64,000 nt of DNA from Planctomycetota bacterium (GCA_002748355.1 PDSF01000028.1:219462-283461); one strand, 5' to 3'; shown: positions 47,854 through 56,875, numbered from the stretch's first letter. Notes: generated by a model from the sequence alone, not told the origin. A program made the numbers and translations.

Positions 47854-50541
47854 CTACTGGATTTGCCGGGCGGCGGCGCGGAGGAGTTCGGCGCTGCTGG
47901 GGTCGTAGCCTTCGGTCCAGAGCAGGACGTTTCCGCCTTTGCGGAGGAGGAGGGCGGGGAGTTTGGCGCCGGCGTCGTCGCGGGCGATGCCTAGGGCGTC
48001 GAAGAGTTTTGGGGCGACCCAGGTCTTGGGGCTGGCTTTGCTGCTGGGGGAGGGGCGCTCGTGGATGATGTGTAGTTGCACGCCGAGCTTTTGGAGGCTG
48101 GGCCAGACGCTACGGAGCTGTTCGCGGGCGCGGATGCTAGGTTCGTGGGCCCTTCGTTCGAAGAAGAGCAGGACGGCGTTCTTGGCGCTGAGTTCGGCCA
48201 GGCTGGGGCCTTTGCTGGCGATGCCGAGCTTTGCCAGGCCTTCGATTTTGCGGGCTACTGGGAAACGGAAAATGCCGGAGTCCTTGGGGAGTTCCATCGA
48301 GAAGGTGAGCCGGGGCGGCTTGGCGCCGCCGACTTCGACCTCACGGCATTGCACGTAGGGGTCGCCGTTGGGATTGCGGACGCCACTGGTCACGAGGTAG
48401 CGGCCCTGTGGCAGGTCGAAGCGCAGGGCGTCCTGCTCGCGGGAGACGCGGCGCAGCCGCAGCGGCCGCCACATGCCATCGCTCCAGCGCGAGACGCCGA
48501 GGTAGCGAGGGCTCGCGAAGAACTTGCCGTCTTTGCTGGGGGTGACGAAGAGCGGGCCGCGGCCGCTGGCGCCGGGCACAGCTTGCTGCTTGGCCTTCTG
48601 CGCGGCCGCCGCCTGGGCTTCGCCCGCCCAGCCGCTAGGCCGCCAGGCCTTGCCATCCCACCAGGACACGGCACCTAGGTCGGCTTCGTAGCGCGCGGCC
48701 ACGCCGAGCGAACGCAGCAGCGCCACGCCGTAGACCGCGCGTTCGGCTGGGTCTGCATGCCCGCTGCGGGCCACCGAGAGAGGATCCTGCTGCGGCCCTA
48801 GCCCGTTGTATCGGTCTTTGCGCAGTGCAGGGAGGATGCTCTTGCCGAGCGCTGAGACAATCCTCTCGGCCGGCCAGTCACGCAGGGCTGCGAAGCGGGT
48901 CTGCAGCAGGGTGCGCCAGGCCGTCACATGCTCGCGATGCACGCGAACGGCTACGACCTGGGGCAGACGCTTCGCCGCGGGCAGGGCCAGCACCCCGCGT
49001 AGGTGATCGCGCAGCACTTGCGCTTTGGCCTCGTAGCGGTCGAGCGGGGAGAGCCCTTCGCAGATTTGCAGCAGGAGGGGAAGGTCGCGCAGACGGGTGC
49101 TGAGCAACAGCTCGGCGAAGGCGCGCCAGTTGCCGCGTGCGCTCTCGAGCAAGCTCACCACCCGCTGGCGTTGCGGCTGCTGCTTGGTCTGCGGTAGCTG
49201 CTCGATCCTGGCATCGAGGGCAGGGTTGAGCCCCTTGGCATAGAGTTCGAGCGGCGCCGCTTTGGCGAGCTTGGGCTTCCACCTGCTCGGCCGCTCCGGG
49301 CTCTGGCCGGGGATGGCGCCAAAGGCACGGCGCGCTTCCGCTGCCGTCGGATAGCGCATCCAGAAGCTCGTCGGCATAGGAGCATCCTCTCGAAGGACCA
49401 GCTCGCCGCGCTTGGGCGCGCCCGCCTCGGAGCGCAGCAGTAGGAAGCCCCTCTGCGTCTTGTCTCCGGCACTGAGGAAGTAATCGCCAAGGCCCAGACG
49501 CAGGTGCAGGACGCCGTCTTTGTCGCTCTTGGAGCGAAGCAGGGCGCGCAGGGCACCGAAGTTCCACACCGAGACCGCGCAGCTGACACCCGGCAGCGGC
49601 TGCCCGCGCGCATCCCTCAGGGTGATGGCGTGCTCCTGGGTCCGCGCATAGACCGAGGTCGAATCGATGGAAGCCAGCGAGCCACTCCGCTTCCGCACGA
49701 TGTCACCCGTCGGCGCCGCCTCCTCGGCGCCATAGCGGCGCGAGACGACCTGCCCGGCCCGCTGCGCCGTGCCCCGAAACCAGGTGCGACCGAGGGCCGA
49801 CGAGGCTTCGCAGGCACCGAGATAGCTCCAGCTCCCGTCGGCCCAGACCTCGACCCAGGCGTGATTGTTGTCGCTGACCACCCACCACGGCGCGCTACAC
49901 GCTCTTGCAGGAATGCCGACCGCGCGTAGCGCCGAGATCGCGTAGATCATCAGCTCCTCGCAGCGGCCGAGCCCGTGCCGCGCTGTCGCGCCGGCTGACT
50001 GATCGCGCGACTCGGTCTGCTTGAACTTGATGCGAAGGGCAGACCAGCGGTTGACCGCCAGCGCCACGTCGACCATCGACTCCTGCTTGGCGACGATGGG
50101 CATCAAGGCTTCGAAGAAGTCGCGGCGATGCGGCTCGAAGGGCTCTTGCGTCACCCGATGCGGCAGTACGTAGTGTAGAAAGAGCCCGTCGCTGAGTTTG
50201 TGCCCATACGCCGTTTCCTGGCGCGCCCGGAAGGCGAGTTCGAGGTTCTCGGCCAGGTCGCGTTCTTCGATGCTGCAGAGGTCCACCGTGGGCATCCAGG
50301 AGACGAGGAAGCGCGCCGCAGCCGCCTTCTTTCCCCGGTAGCGTGAGAGGAAGCTCTCGATGACCGGGCGTCGCGAGCCAGCACGCTGCAAGGCTCGCTC
50401 GACGCGACTTGCGTCGACGATGATCCCAGCTGCGGCGGAGTTTTGTGCCTGCTGCGAAGGCAGCGGCGCGGCGAAGGTCGCCAGCGCGCAGAGCGTCAGC
50501 GGCAGAACGGAGGAGAAAACGACAAGGCGGATTCCTGACAT
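47854..50541 (-). CDS. Secreted transglutaminase-like protein with thioredoxin-fold end
   Basis: 895 residues from ATG 50541, giving a signal peptide (LVVFSSVLPLTLCALATFAA); 85 further upstream residues are open but not signal-like. The transglutaminase-core (PF01841-like) has Cys in GRCEELMIYAISALRAVGIP, His in NNHAWVEVW, and WSYLGACE in place of the usual Asp strand, a form also seen in other bacterial members. A second degenerate copy (~680-730, AERAVYGVALLRSLGVAARY) lacks the Cys. The C-terminal ~110 residues resemble a thioredoxin fold (AVLLFFERRAHEPSIRAREQ ... LPALLLRKGGNVLL) without CxxC. Shine-Dalgarno is poor. The role is probably protein or peptide processing in the envelope. Confidence 0.8.
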   Translation of the reverse strand: MSGIRLVVFSSVLPLTLCALATFAAPLPSQQAQNSAAAGIIVDASRVERALQRAGSRRPVIESFLSRYRGKKAAAARFLVSWMPTVDLCSIEERDLAENLELAFRARQETAYGHKLSDGLFLHYVLPHRVTQEPFEPHRRDFFEALMPIVAKQESMVDVALAVNRWSALRIKFKQTESRDQSAGATARHGLGRCEELMIYAISALRAVGIPARACSAPWWVVSDNNHAWVEVWADGSWSYLGACEASSALGRTWFRGTAQRAGQVVSRRYGAEEAAPTGDIVRKRSGSLASIDSTSVYARTQEHAITLRDARGQPLPGVSCAVSVWNFGALRALLRSKSDKDGVLHLRLGLGDYFLSAGDKTQRGFLLLRSEAGAPKRGELVLREDAPMPTSFWMRYPTAAEARRAFGAIPGQSPERPSRWKPKLAKAAPLELYAKGLNPALDARIEQLPQTKQQPQRQRVVSLLESARGNWRAFAELLLSTRLRDLPLLLQICEGLSPLDRYEAKAQVLRDHLRGVLALPAAKRLPQVVAVRVHREHVTAWRTLLQTRFAALRDWPAERIVSALGKSILPALRKDRYNGLGPQQDPLSVARSGHADPAERAVYGVALLRSLGVAARYEADLGAVSWWDGKAWRPSGWAGEAQAAAAQKAKQQAVPGASGRGPLFVTPSKDGKFFASPRYLGVSRWSDGMWRPLRLRRVSREQDALRFDLPQGRYLVTSGVRNPNGDPYVQCREVEVGGAKPPRLTFSMELPKDSGIFRFPVARKIEGLAKLGIASKGPSLAELSAKNAVLLFFERRAHEPSIRAREQLRSVWPSLQKLGVQLHIIHERPSPSSKASPKTWVAPKLFDALGIARDDAGAKLPALLLRKGGNVLLWTEGYDPSSAELLRAAARQIQ

Positions 50542-50946
50542 GCGCACAAGATGGGCAGGCCAAGTTGGCCGAGCAAGCTTCGAGCTCAGGACCGAGCTGC
50601 GGAGAACTTCGGAGGGCTGCCTTGCAACAGACTCACCGCGACAAGGCAGCGACGGCGATGCTCCCTCGGCGCCGTAACGCCTCGACGAATCCGTCGATTC
50701 GCCTGCGTTTTCTGGCGCCAAGGGGACGCCAAATCCGGCGTACCGTTCGTCGCGGGCGATGATCCACAGCCTGCTAAGGGACACTTGCTCGGCCAATCAA
50801 CCGAGCTTGTACGTTCTGGAGATTTCCGGTGTTTGTAGCTGCCCGCTTCAGACTGCCGGGGGCGCCCGCAAGTGGCCGTGGCGCCGCTCCAATCCCTCAC
50901 CCAGGCTTGAGGCGAAGAGCTGGCTTTGCATACTGAGCGACTTCTT
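50542..50946. other. Intergenic with one end of an inverted repeat
   Basis: The upstream region of the transglutaminase-like gene up to tRNA-Cys. It contains the 44-bp repeat copy at 50682-50725. No supported gene. Confidence 0.6.
50682..50725 (+). repeat. 44-bp inverted repeat, copy 1
   Basis: Starts TCGACGAATCCGTCGATTCG and continues CCTGCGTTTTCTGGCGCC. It matches the reverse complement of 53619-53663 at about 40 positions. The pair encloses tRNA-Cys and one unknown gene (2.9 kb). Confidence 0.85.
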
Positions 50947-51021
50947 CATGGAGTAGCTCAGCGGTAGAGCACCCGGCTGCAGACCGGGAGGGCGCAGGTT
51001 CGAATCCTGCCTTCATGTCCA
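50947..51021 (+). tRNA. tRNA-Cys (anticodon GCA)
   Basis: The acceptor CATGGAG pairs with CTTCATG (one G-T pair), the anticodon stem CCCGG/CCGGG encloses CTGCAGA (anticodon GCA), and the T-arm is GCAGG-TTCGAAT-CCTGC. The discriminator base is T, the known tRNA-Cys identity base. CCA is encoded. Confidence 0.95.
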
Positions 51022-51138
51022 TTTCCCTCTCTCCTCAGCTCATGCTCGGAGCCGGTTCTGTGTTAGCGGCGCCGGCTCGGGACGGCCTGGCCTGAGGCCG
51101 GACAGGCCCGGCCTTTGGGCCGAGCAGCAGCGAGAAAG

Positions 51139-53556
51139 ATGTCTGAGAACCCCAAGAGCACGGCTTCGCCCTATTACGCCCTCTCTCGTCTGCAGCGGGC
51201 GCTGGAGGCCGCCGTCGAGCATCCGGACTCGGGGGCTCGCCAGCGCGCGAAGGCCAAGGCCGAGCGCTGGCGGGCGGTGATCGAGGGCATGCTTGCGGGC
51301 AGCCTTGAGATTGGCTCGCGCACGCCGGTGGCTGGCACGCCGGCTTGGGTCACGCTTGAGGTCGCTCACGGCGGCTTCGCCACCGGGCGTTACCTTGCCG
51401 AGGGCGAGCTGCTCCCGCACGAGCTTGCCCTGCTCGAAGAACTCCCCGCGGCTGTGCCTGGCGACACGCCCCGCGCCCGTCTCAATGAGTGGTTCTGCAG
51501 CGATGCCGGCCTGCGCCGGCTTGCTGAGGCGGTCGAGAGTGGCACTCTGCACGTGGATCTCCCCGAGGAGGGGGCGCTGCCGGTGCTTGCGGCCCTGCTG
51601 CAGCGCGGCTGCGAGGCCGAAGCCTTGGAGCTCTTGGCCAAGCTGCGCCCGCTCATGCACCGGCTGCGCTTCTACCCGCAGCTGCGCTCCAAGCCGCGGC
51701 CCGCGGGCGCCTGCGTGCGTCGCCGCAGCGTCGGCGAGGTCGCCGAGCGCTTGCGCGCGACTCGGGAGCCGTCGCAGGTCGCGGCCATGAACGAGGCCCT
51801 GGGCGTGTGGAACCCGCTCTTCGATCGTCTTGTGGCGCTGTGGCTGGAGACCCTCGATCCGGCGGATCCGGAGGGGGCGCCGCATTTTCGCCGCGACGCC
51901 GACACGGGGAAGTTGCTGCGCCAGGCCGAGAATGGCCAGCCCATGCTTGCCGGCGGCCAGCCCGGAGCGCAGTGGCCCGAAGGCTGGGCCGAGCGGCGCC
52001 GGGCTTGGCTCGAGGACTACGCCGCTGCCGCCGCGAGTCACCATTTCTGCGGCAAGCACCGCCATCGGCGCAGCAACTTTTCGCGGCTGCGTGAGGCGCT
52101 GGAGGCCGAGCTTGCGAGCCTCGATGCGGCCGAGCGTCGGCGTCTGCTGGCCGGGGTGCGCTTGGCCTTGGCCGGGACCCTGAGCAAGCACGGGGCGCCG
52201 GGTTCGACTACGCGCGAGGGCCTGCGCCAGGTGCAGGAGGATGTCGTCGCGTCCCCGCTCTTCTCGCAGCTCGCCCGTGTCGTGGCCGACCGCCTCGCCC
52301 GCTATCCGGCCGACGGCGGCCTGCCCTCGCTCGAAGGGCTTGGCGATCCCGTGAGCGTGGAGGAGGCCGCGGTCCAGTCCCTGCCGGTCGGCGCTGCTGT
52401 GCCGGCGCAGTTCGTGGCTAAGGCCGAACTGGCCATCGAGGCGCCGATCCCCGAGCTTATCGAGCGCGGGGTGATCCCTTCGGGTGAGGTGCTGGCCATG
52501 CTGCTGCCGCAGCTCAGCGCCGAGATCGCTGCCGCCGGCATCGAGGACTCGGCGCTAGCTTCGCTCTTTGGCCAGATCTACGCGGCCTTTCGCCGGCGCC
52601 GCTCCTTGCTGCTCCTCGATCTGTCCAAGCAGGTGCAGCTTGAGGAGCTGCCCTGGATCGCCGCGCTTGAGCGCTTCCGCCACGCGGATCTCGGTGCCCA
52701 GGCAAAGGCCCGCCAGGCGCTAGAGCAGATCAGCTTGCTGGCGCTTTGCGCCTTTCCGCAGACGATTCTCCCCAACCCGCTGCTGCGAGAGATGGGCGAG
52801 CTGGCCCGCCGCGCCGAGCTGAAGCTGCCGCTGCTCGAGGAGCTCGCCGCCGACATCTTTGTGGGGAAGTTCCAGGGCAAGTGGGCCGAGGCGGCGGACC
52901 TGGCGCTGAGCCAGCTCGAAGGCAGTTTCTACGCCCGCTACTACGACTTGCCCGCCGCCGACCATCCGCTGCTGCATCCGCGTGGGCGCAGCAGGGGCAA
53001 GCCGAGCGCCAAGGGTTTCTTGAAGCTGTGCAAGCAGCGCGCGGCCGAGGCCCAGAGCGAGCACGGTGGCCAGGCCTCCTGGGTTGCGAGCAATGGGAGC
53101 ATACTCGAGCAGAGCCAGATCCTGACCACGCAGAACCTGGCCGTGCTCAGCGCCGGCCTGGGGCTTACGGAGCAGCTGCGCGCCCTAGCCCCGGAGCTGG
53201 TCCAGCAGATCTTCACCTGGATCCTCCGGTGTCAGCGTCAGAGCCCTTCGGATTTATTGGCCCGGCTGCGGAGGACCAAGAACGCAGCCTACGCCTGGCG
53301 CCAGGCCCTCTACCTGCTCTCGCTGCTGAGCGAGGACGAGCAGAACCTGGCGGTCTACAGCTTCGCCGACCAGCTGGCCAAGGAGCGCGGCGACTGGGTC
53401 GCCCGCTTCCAGCCGGCGCTGACCGGGCTGCAACTGATCCTCGAGGGCGGGCGCTTCGACGCCAGCGGCCGCGGCCAGACCTACGCCCACGCCGAAGCCC
53501 GGCGCTTCTTAGGCTGGTCGGTGGGGCCGCACTGGATGCTGAGCCCAGGGGGGTGA
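51139..53556 (+). CDS. Large helical protein of unknown function
   Basis: 805 residues from ATG 51139 (MSENPKSTASPYYALSRLQR), with GAGAA upstream; an earlier in-frame start at 51115 adds eight residues. There is no signal peptide or membrane segment, so it is cytoplasmic. It is Ala/Leu/Arg-rich and mostly helical. Distinctive segments are SRTPVAGTPAWVTLEVAHGG with FATGRYLAEG (~55-85), HHFCGKHRHRRSNFSRLREA (~300) and NGSILEQSQILTTQNLAVLS (~655). I do not recognise the family and assign no function. It lies directly after tRNA-Cys and inside a 44-bp inverted repeat pair, so it may be a mobile or accessory gene. Confidence 0.75.
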   Translation: MSENPKSTASPYYALSRLQRALEAAVEHPDSGARQRAKAKAERWRAVIEGMLAGSLEIGSRTPVAGTPAWVTLEVAHGGFATGRYLAEGELLPHELALLEELPAAVPGDTPRARLNEWFCSDAGLRRLAEAVESGTLHVDLPEEGALPVLAALLQRGCEAEALELLAKLRPLMHRLRFYPQLRSKPRPAGACVRRRSVGEVAERLRATREPSQVAAMNEALGVWNPLFDRLVALWLETLDPADPEGAPHFRRDADTGKLLRQAENGQPMLAGGQPGAQWPEGWAERRRAWLEDYAAAAASHHFCGKHRHRRSNFSRLREALEAELASLDAAERRRLLAGVRLALAGTLSKHGAPGSTTREGLRQVQEDVVASPLFSQLARVVADRLARYPADGGLPSLEGLGDPVSVEEAAVQSLPVGAAVPAQFVAKAELAIEAPIPELIERGVIPSGEVLAMLLPQLSAEIAAAGIEDSALASLFGQIYAAFRRRRSLLLLDLSKQVQLEELPWIAALERFRHADLGAQAKARQALEQISLLALCAFPQTILPNPLLREMGELARRAELKLPLLEELAADIFVGKFQGKWAEAADLALSQLEGSFYARYYDLPAADHPLLHPRGRSRGKPSAKGFLKLCKQRAAEAQSEHGGQASWVASNGSILEQSQILTTQNLAVLSAGLGLTEQLRALAPELVQQIFTWILRCQRQSPSDLLARLRRTKNAAYAWRQALYLLSLLSEDEQNLAVYSFADQLAKERGDWVARFQPALTGLQLILEGGRFDASGRGQTYAHAEARRFLGWSVGPHWMLSPGG

Positions 53557-53929
53557 GTGGGCGGCTTTCGTGGATGGCCAAAAAGGGGCCCTCGGAGTAA
53601 CCGGGGCGAGCATGCTTGCCCCTTTGGCGCCTGAAAACGCAGGCGAATCGGCTCATTCGTCGATCTTAGGTGCTGCCGAAGAGGCGAAGGGGCGAAGCTC
53701 GGTGCTGCTTTGCGCCGTCGGCACGCCCGGACTGCTGCAGCTTGGCTAAGGCGGGGCTGCGTTTGAGGCGTCGTTTGGAGAGAGTCCAGCTGAGCGATCG
53801 CGGGGCAGAACTGCCGGCCTGGCTTGCAGCGGCCAGGCGGAGGGGCACTGTTTGCAGCGGAGCAGCCGTTGCGCAATCGAGCAAGGATGGTCAAGCGCGG
53901 GGTTTCGACCCGACTAGGCTCTTCCGCAA
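53557..53929. other. Intergenic with the other end of the inverted repeat
   Basis: 373 bp. Apart from the repeat copy I see no supported gene; a minus-strand open frame across it has no start signal. Confidence 0.55.
53619..53663 (-). repeat. 44-bp inverted repeat, copy 2
   Basis: The reverse complement begins TCGACGAATGAGCCGATTCG and continues CCTGCGTTTTCAGGCGCC, aligning with 50682-50725 with four substitutions and one inserted A. Changes fall at any codon position, so it is not conserved coding sequence. Confidence 0.85.
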
Positions 53930-54838
53930 ATGAAGCCAGCTACCCCCCTCAACCCGACTCAGCAAGACTACGCGCGGCGCATTCTGCGCGTGCTGCTGCA
54001 TATCCAACGCCACTTGGACGAGCCGCTCGCTTTGGACGAGCTTGCCGAGATGGCGCATTTCTCGCGCTTCCACTTCCATCGCGTCTTCCGCGGGATGGTG
54101 GGGGAGCCGGTCAAGGAGCACGTCCGGCGTCTGCGGCTGGAGCGTGCGGCTCGCCAGCTGGAGACCACGAGCGAGGCGGTGGTGCAGATTGCGTTGGGGG
54201 CGGGCTACGAGGCGCACGCGGCGTTTACCCGGGCGTTCCGGGCGCGCTTTGGCGTCTCGCCTTCGGAATACCGCGAAGGTCGCCGCGAGGCGCGGGAACC
54301 GCGCAGCGGCGTGCCGCTTACGGGGGCGGGGGAGCAGCTTCGATTCCAAACCCTTTTTCAGGAAGCCTCTGCCATGGACGCACGCATCGAATCTCGCGAC
54401 CCGCTTCGAGTCGCCTTTCTCCGTCACACGGGCCCGTATGAGGAGGCCGGCGCTACCTGGGGCCAGCTCTGCGCCTTCGCCGCACCGCGCGGACTGCTGG
54501 GGCCGGATGCGGTCATGTTCGGGGCTAGCTACGACGACCCGGAAGTCACGCCCAAGGACAAGATCCGCTACGACGCCTGCCTCGTCGTGCCAGAATCGTT
54601 CGAGCCCGAGGGCCCGGTGGGAGTCCAAGAGATCCGAGGCGGCGACTACGCGGTCACGATGCTGAAGGGCCCCTACTCGGGCCTGAGCGCGCTCTATGGG
54701 CAACTGCTAGGGCAATGGCTGCCCGCACAGGGCCGTGAGCCGGAGCCAGACGCACCCTTCCTCGAGTTCTGCAAGAACGACCCAAACGAGACGCCGCCTG
54801 AGCAACTCGAGACCGAGGTCTGTGTGCCGCTACGCTGA
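53930..54838 (+). CDS. AraC-family regulator with GyrI-like effector domain
   Basis: 302 residues. The N-terminal double helix-turn-helix of AraC/XylS (~15-115) shows LDEPLALDELAEMAHFSRFH, VQIALGAGYEAHAAFTRAFR and FGVSPSEYR. The C-terminal GyrI-like domain (~145-300) shows FLRHTGPYEEAGATWGQL, YDACLVVPESF, GGDYAVTMLKGPYSGL and a FLEFCKNDPNETPPEQLETE end. This HTH-first layout matches Rob/YdeE-like sensors that bind small aromatic or cationic compounds and often control efflux; an efflux operon lies 2 kb downstream. Shine-Dalgarno is weak. Confidence 0.93.
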   Translation: MKPATPLNPTQQDYARRILRVLLHIQRHLDEPLALDELAEMAHFSRFHFHRVFRGMVGEPVKEHVRRLRLERAARQLETTSEAVVQIALGAGYEAHAAFTRAFRARFGVSPSEYREGRREAREPRSGVPLTGAGEQLRFQTLFQEASAMDARIESRDPLRVAFLRHTGPYEEAGATWGQLCAFAAPRGLLGPDAVMFGASYDDPEVTPKDKIRYDACLVVPESFEPEGPVGVQEIRGGDYAVTMLKGPYSGLSALYGQLLGQWLPAQGREPEPDAPFLEFCKNDPNETPPEQLETEVCVPLR

Positions 54839-55020
54839 GCTGCCGCAGCTGCGCTACCGAAGCTGCACTAAGGAAGCTGCGGGTGGGGCCAGACAGTTCG
54901 GGTATCTGGTGGATTCGCTGCTGGCGCCGGGGATGATTCCTTAGCGTGCAGCGCTTGGCCGAAGGCCGCTTACGCCCTTCGCTGCGCAGTCTCCTGTATC
55001 CATCCTAGAGAGGATGCTCC

Positions 55021-55401
55021 ATGATTAAGAAGATCGCGTTCATCAGTCATCACTCAAGCGACATCGAGAAGGACAAGCAGTTTTGGGGCGAGTTGCTCGG
55101 GCTGGAGAAAACGGCTGAGTATTCTCACGAAGGCCAGGACCAGAGCTGGGTCGAGTTCGACACCCCCGACGGCAAGTCGATTGCGATCGAGGACTTTTCT
55201 CCCGCTGGCTCGCCGCCCACGCTTGCACTTGAGACCGACGACATCGAGGCTGAGGTGGCCCGGCTCAAAGAGGCGGGCGTCAGCTTCGAAAACGACGGCC
55301 AGATCATGGACAACAAGGTCTGCAAGATGGCCTTTGTCCGCGACCCAAGCGGCAACATGGTGATCCTGCATCAGATCGCCCCAGAGCGGGCGAAGGACTG
55401 A
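55021..55401 (+). CDS. VOC-superfamily (glyoxalase-like) protein
   Basis: 126 residues with a GAGAGGATG ribosome site. Two beta-alpha-beta modules: KKIAFISHHSSDIEKDKQFW ... VEFDTPDGKSIAIEDFS and LALETDDIEAEVARLKEAG ... VRDPSGNMVILHQ. The His near the start and the second-module acid are compatible with a metal site. The family covers lyases, dioxygenases and antibiotic-binding proteins; the substrate is not predictable. Confidence 0.88.
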   Translation: MIKKIAFISHHSSDIEKDKQFWGELLGLEKTAEYSHEGQDQSWVEFDTPDGKSIAIEDFSPAGSPPTLALETDDIEAEVARLKEAGVSFENDGQIMDNKVCKMAFVRDPSGNMVILHQIAPERAKD

Positions 55402-55434
55402 GGCGCTGCTTGAGCTAGTCGGAGTAGGGGGAGG

Positions 55435-55911
55435 GTGTCGAGGCGAGCTGCAACTACGCGGCAGGGTTCGCTGTTTGGGCGGGCGGGGGGCCATCTGGCG
55501 CTGCTGCCAGAGTCGCTGCCTTGGGCGGTGTGGATGGTCGATGCTTGGGTATGCCTGAGACTCGAAGCCGAGCCCGTGATCCTTGGCGAGCTGGCCTTTG
55601 CCACTCTCTGCCTGATTCGGGCTTGGACTGGCGGCTTTACCAGCGGCAATACCGAACGCACGGCCTACTCGATGATGGGCTGGCTCCTGATCGGCAACAA
55701 CGTCGGCCTCTGCTGGGGCCTGCTCACCAGCCCGCAGGCCCGCGCCGTCTACGCCAACAACGGCAGCTTCGGTCTGCGAAACGACTACATCCGCCTGGCC
55801 GAAGACGTGATGGGCAGCAGCCTGCCATCGGTGGCGCTGATGATGCTGATCGTGGCCTTCCTGAGCCCGGCCATCGCCTTTGCATGGTCGTATTTGCGGG
55901 GTGAGGGCTGA
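55435..55911 (+). CDS. Small membrane protein of unknown function
   Basis: 158 residues with a GTG start after GGGGGAGG, though the spacing is too tight and a later start is possible. Three or four hydrophobic helices: ~28-62 (WAVWMVDAWVCLRLEAEPVI, ELAFATLCLIRAWTG), ~78-97 (MMGWLLIGNNVGLCWGLL) and ~132-153 (ALMMLIVAFLSPAIAFAW). The loop between the last two (NNGSFGLRNDYIRLAEDVMG) is polar. No family is recognised. Confidence 0.6.
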   Translation: MSRRAATTRQGSLFGRAGGHLALLPESLPWAVWMVDAWVCLRLEAEPVILGELAFATLCLIRAWTGGFTSGNTERTAYSMMGWLLIGNNVGLCWGLLTSPQARAVYANNGSFGLRNDYIRLAEDVMGSSLPSVALMMLIVAFLSPAIAFAWSYLRGEG

Positions 55912-56043
55912 GCTGAGGACGCTGGGGCGGAGGCCGGCGCTGGACTCGGCTAGCCTTCGCTTGGCTCCGCCTTCTGGATCATCATCCCTCCTGAATGCCC
56001 TGCCCCTGAGCCCAGCCAGGAGGATGCTCTCTTCGGGTATTTT

Positions 56044-56058
56044 TTGACGCAGCGTCGG
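56044..56058. promoter_or_regulatory. TetR operator candidate, upstream of tetR
   Basis: TTGACGCAGCGTCGG is an imperfect palindrome centred on the middle A, 33 bp before the regulator ATG. It shares TTGACG--GCGTC with the site at 56861-56875, the expected layout for an autoregulated TetR controlling the next gene. Confidence 0.65.
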
Positions 56059-56091
56059 GTTTTGCTGGAGAGCTGGTTACCCTTCCCTGCC

Positions 56092-56823
56092 ATGAGCACG
56101 CTGTCCAGGAAGCAACGCGAGATCGCCGAACGTGAGGGGCTCGTGCTGAGCACCGCGCGCGCGATCTTGATCGAGCAGGGTTTTCAGGGCCTGACCATGG
56201 AGAAGATCGCGGCCGCCACCGACTACTCGAAGGGCACGATCTACCAGCACTTCTCCAACAAGGAGGAGATCCTCGGCGTCCTGGCGATGCAGCAGCTCAA
56301 ACGGCAGTTTCATGTCTTTGAGCGCGCCTTCGCCTTCGACGGTCGGCCGCGTGAGCGCATGGCTGCGGTGGGCGAGGGCTACGAGCTGATGTTCCGGCTC
56401 GACCCCGATTCCTTTCGCCTGCACGACGAGCTCCAGAGCCCGACCCTGCGCGCCAAACTGCCCGTTTGCCGTTGCGACGAGCTTCAGGCCCTTGAGCAGC
56501 GCCCTCTGCGCTTGCTCGTGCGCATCGTCAGCGACGCCGTGCAATGCGGCGACCTGGAGTTGCCCGAGGACATCCAGCCCCAGCACATCTGCTTCGGCCT
56601 CTGGGCCATGCACGATGGCGCCTTCCGCATCGCGCGCAGCGGCATCGACCTCGAGTCGAAGGGGCTCAGCGAGCCCTTCCAGATCCTGCGGCTCCAGGCC
56701 AGCCGGCTTATGGACGGCCTGGGCTGGCGCCCACTCAGCACCGAACACGACTTCGACGCCACCTACGAACGGATACGCCGTGAGGTTTTCCCTGATGAAT
56801 ACGCCCGCTCTAGGCAGAGCTGA
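56092..56823 (+). CDS. TetR-family repressor of the efflux operon
   Basis: 243 residues from ATG 56092. The N-terminal helix-turn-helix shows ARAILIEQGFQGLTMEKIAA, ATDYSKGTIYQHFSNKEEIL. The ligand domain is C-terminal, with a cysteine pair (VCRC) at ~124. It precedes MFP and RND genes on the same strand, the usual arrangement for a repressor of drug efflux. Matching palindromes stand before its own gene and at the MFP start. A hairpin and T-run follow its stop. Confidence 0.93.
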   Translation: MSTLSRKQREIAEREGLVLSTARAILIEQGFQGLTMEKIAAATDYSKGTIYQHFSNKEEILGVLAMQQLKRQFHVFERAFAFDGRPRERMAAVGEGYELMFRLDPDSFRLHDELQSPTLRAKLPVCRCDELQALEQRPLRLLVRIVSDAVQCGDLELPEDIQPQHICFGLWAMHDGAFRIARSGIDLESKGLSEPFQILRLQASRLMDGLGWRPLSTEHDFDATYERIRREVFPDEYARSRQS

Positions 56824-56852
56824 AGGCGCCGCTCCGGCCGCCCGTTTTTTTT
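56824..56852 (+). terminator. Probable terminator after tetR
   Basis: GGCGCCG-CTC-CGGCCGCC gives a seven-pair stem with one bulge, followed by CG and eight T. If active, the MFP gene needs its own transcript starting within ~15 bp of its ATG. The same bases are coding if MFP starts at 56795. Confidence 0.5.
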
Positions 56853-56860
56853 CGGCCATT

Positions 56861-56875
56861 TTGACGATGCGTCAA
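56861..56875. promoter_or_regulatory. TetR operator candidate over the MFP start codon
   Basis: TTGACGATGCGTCAA is a 15-bp palindrome (six of seven pairs). The proposed MFP ATG (56867) lies inside it. It shares TTGACG--GCGTC with the site upstream of tetR. Confidence 0.7.
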
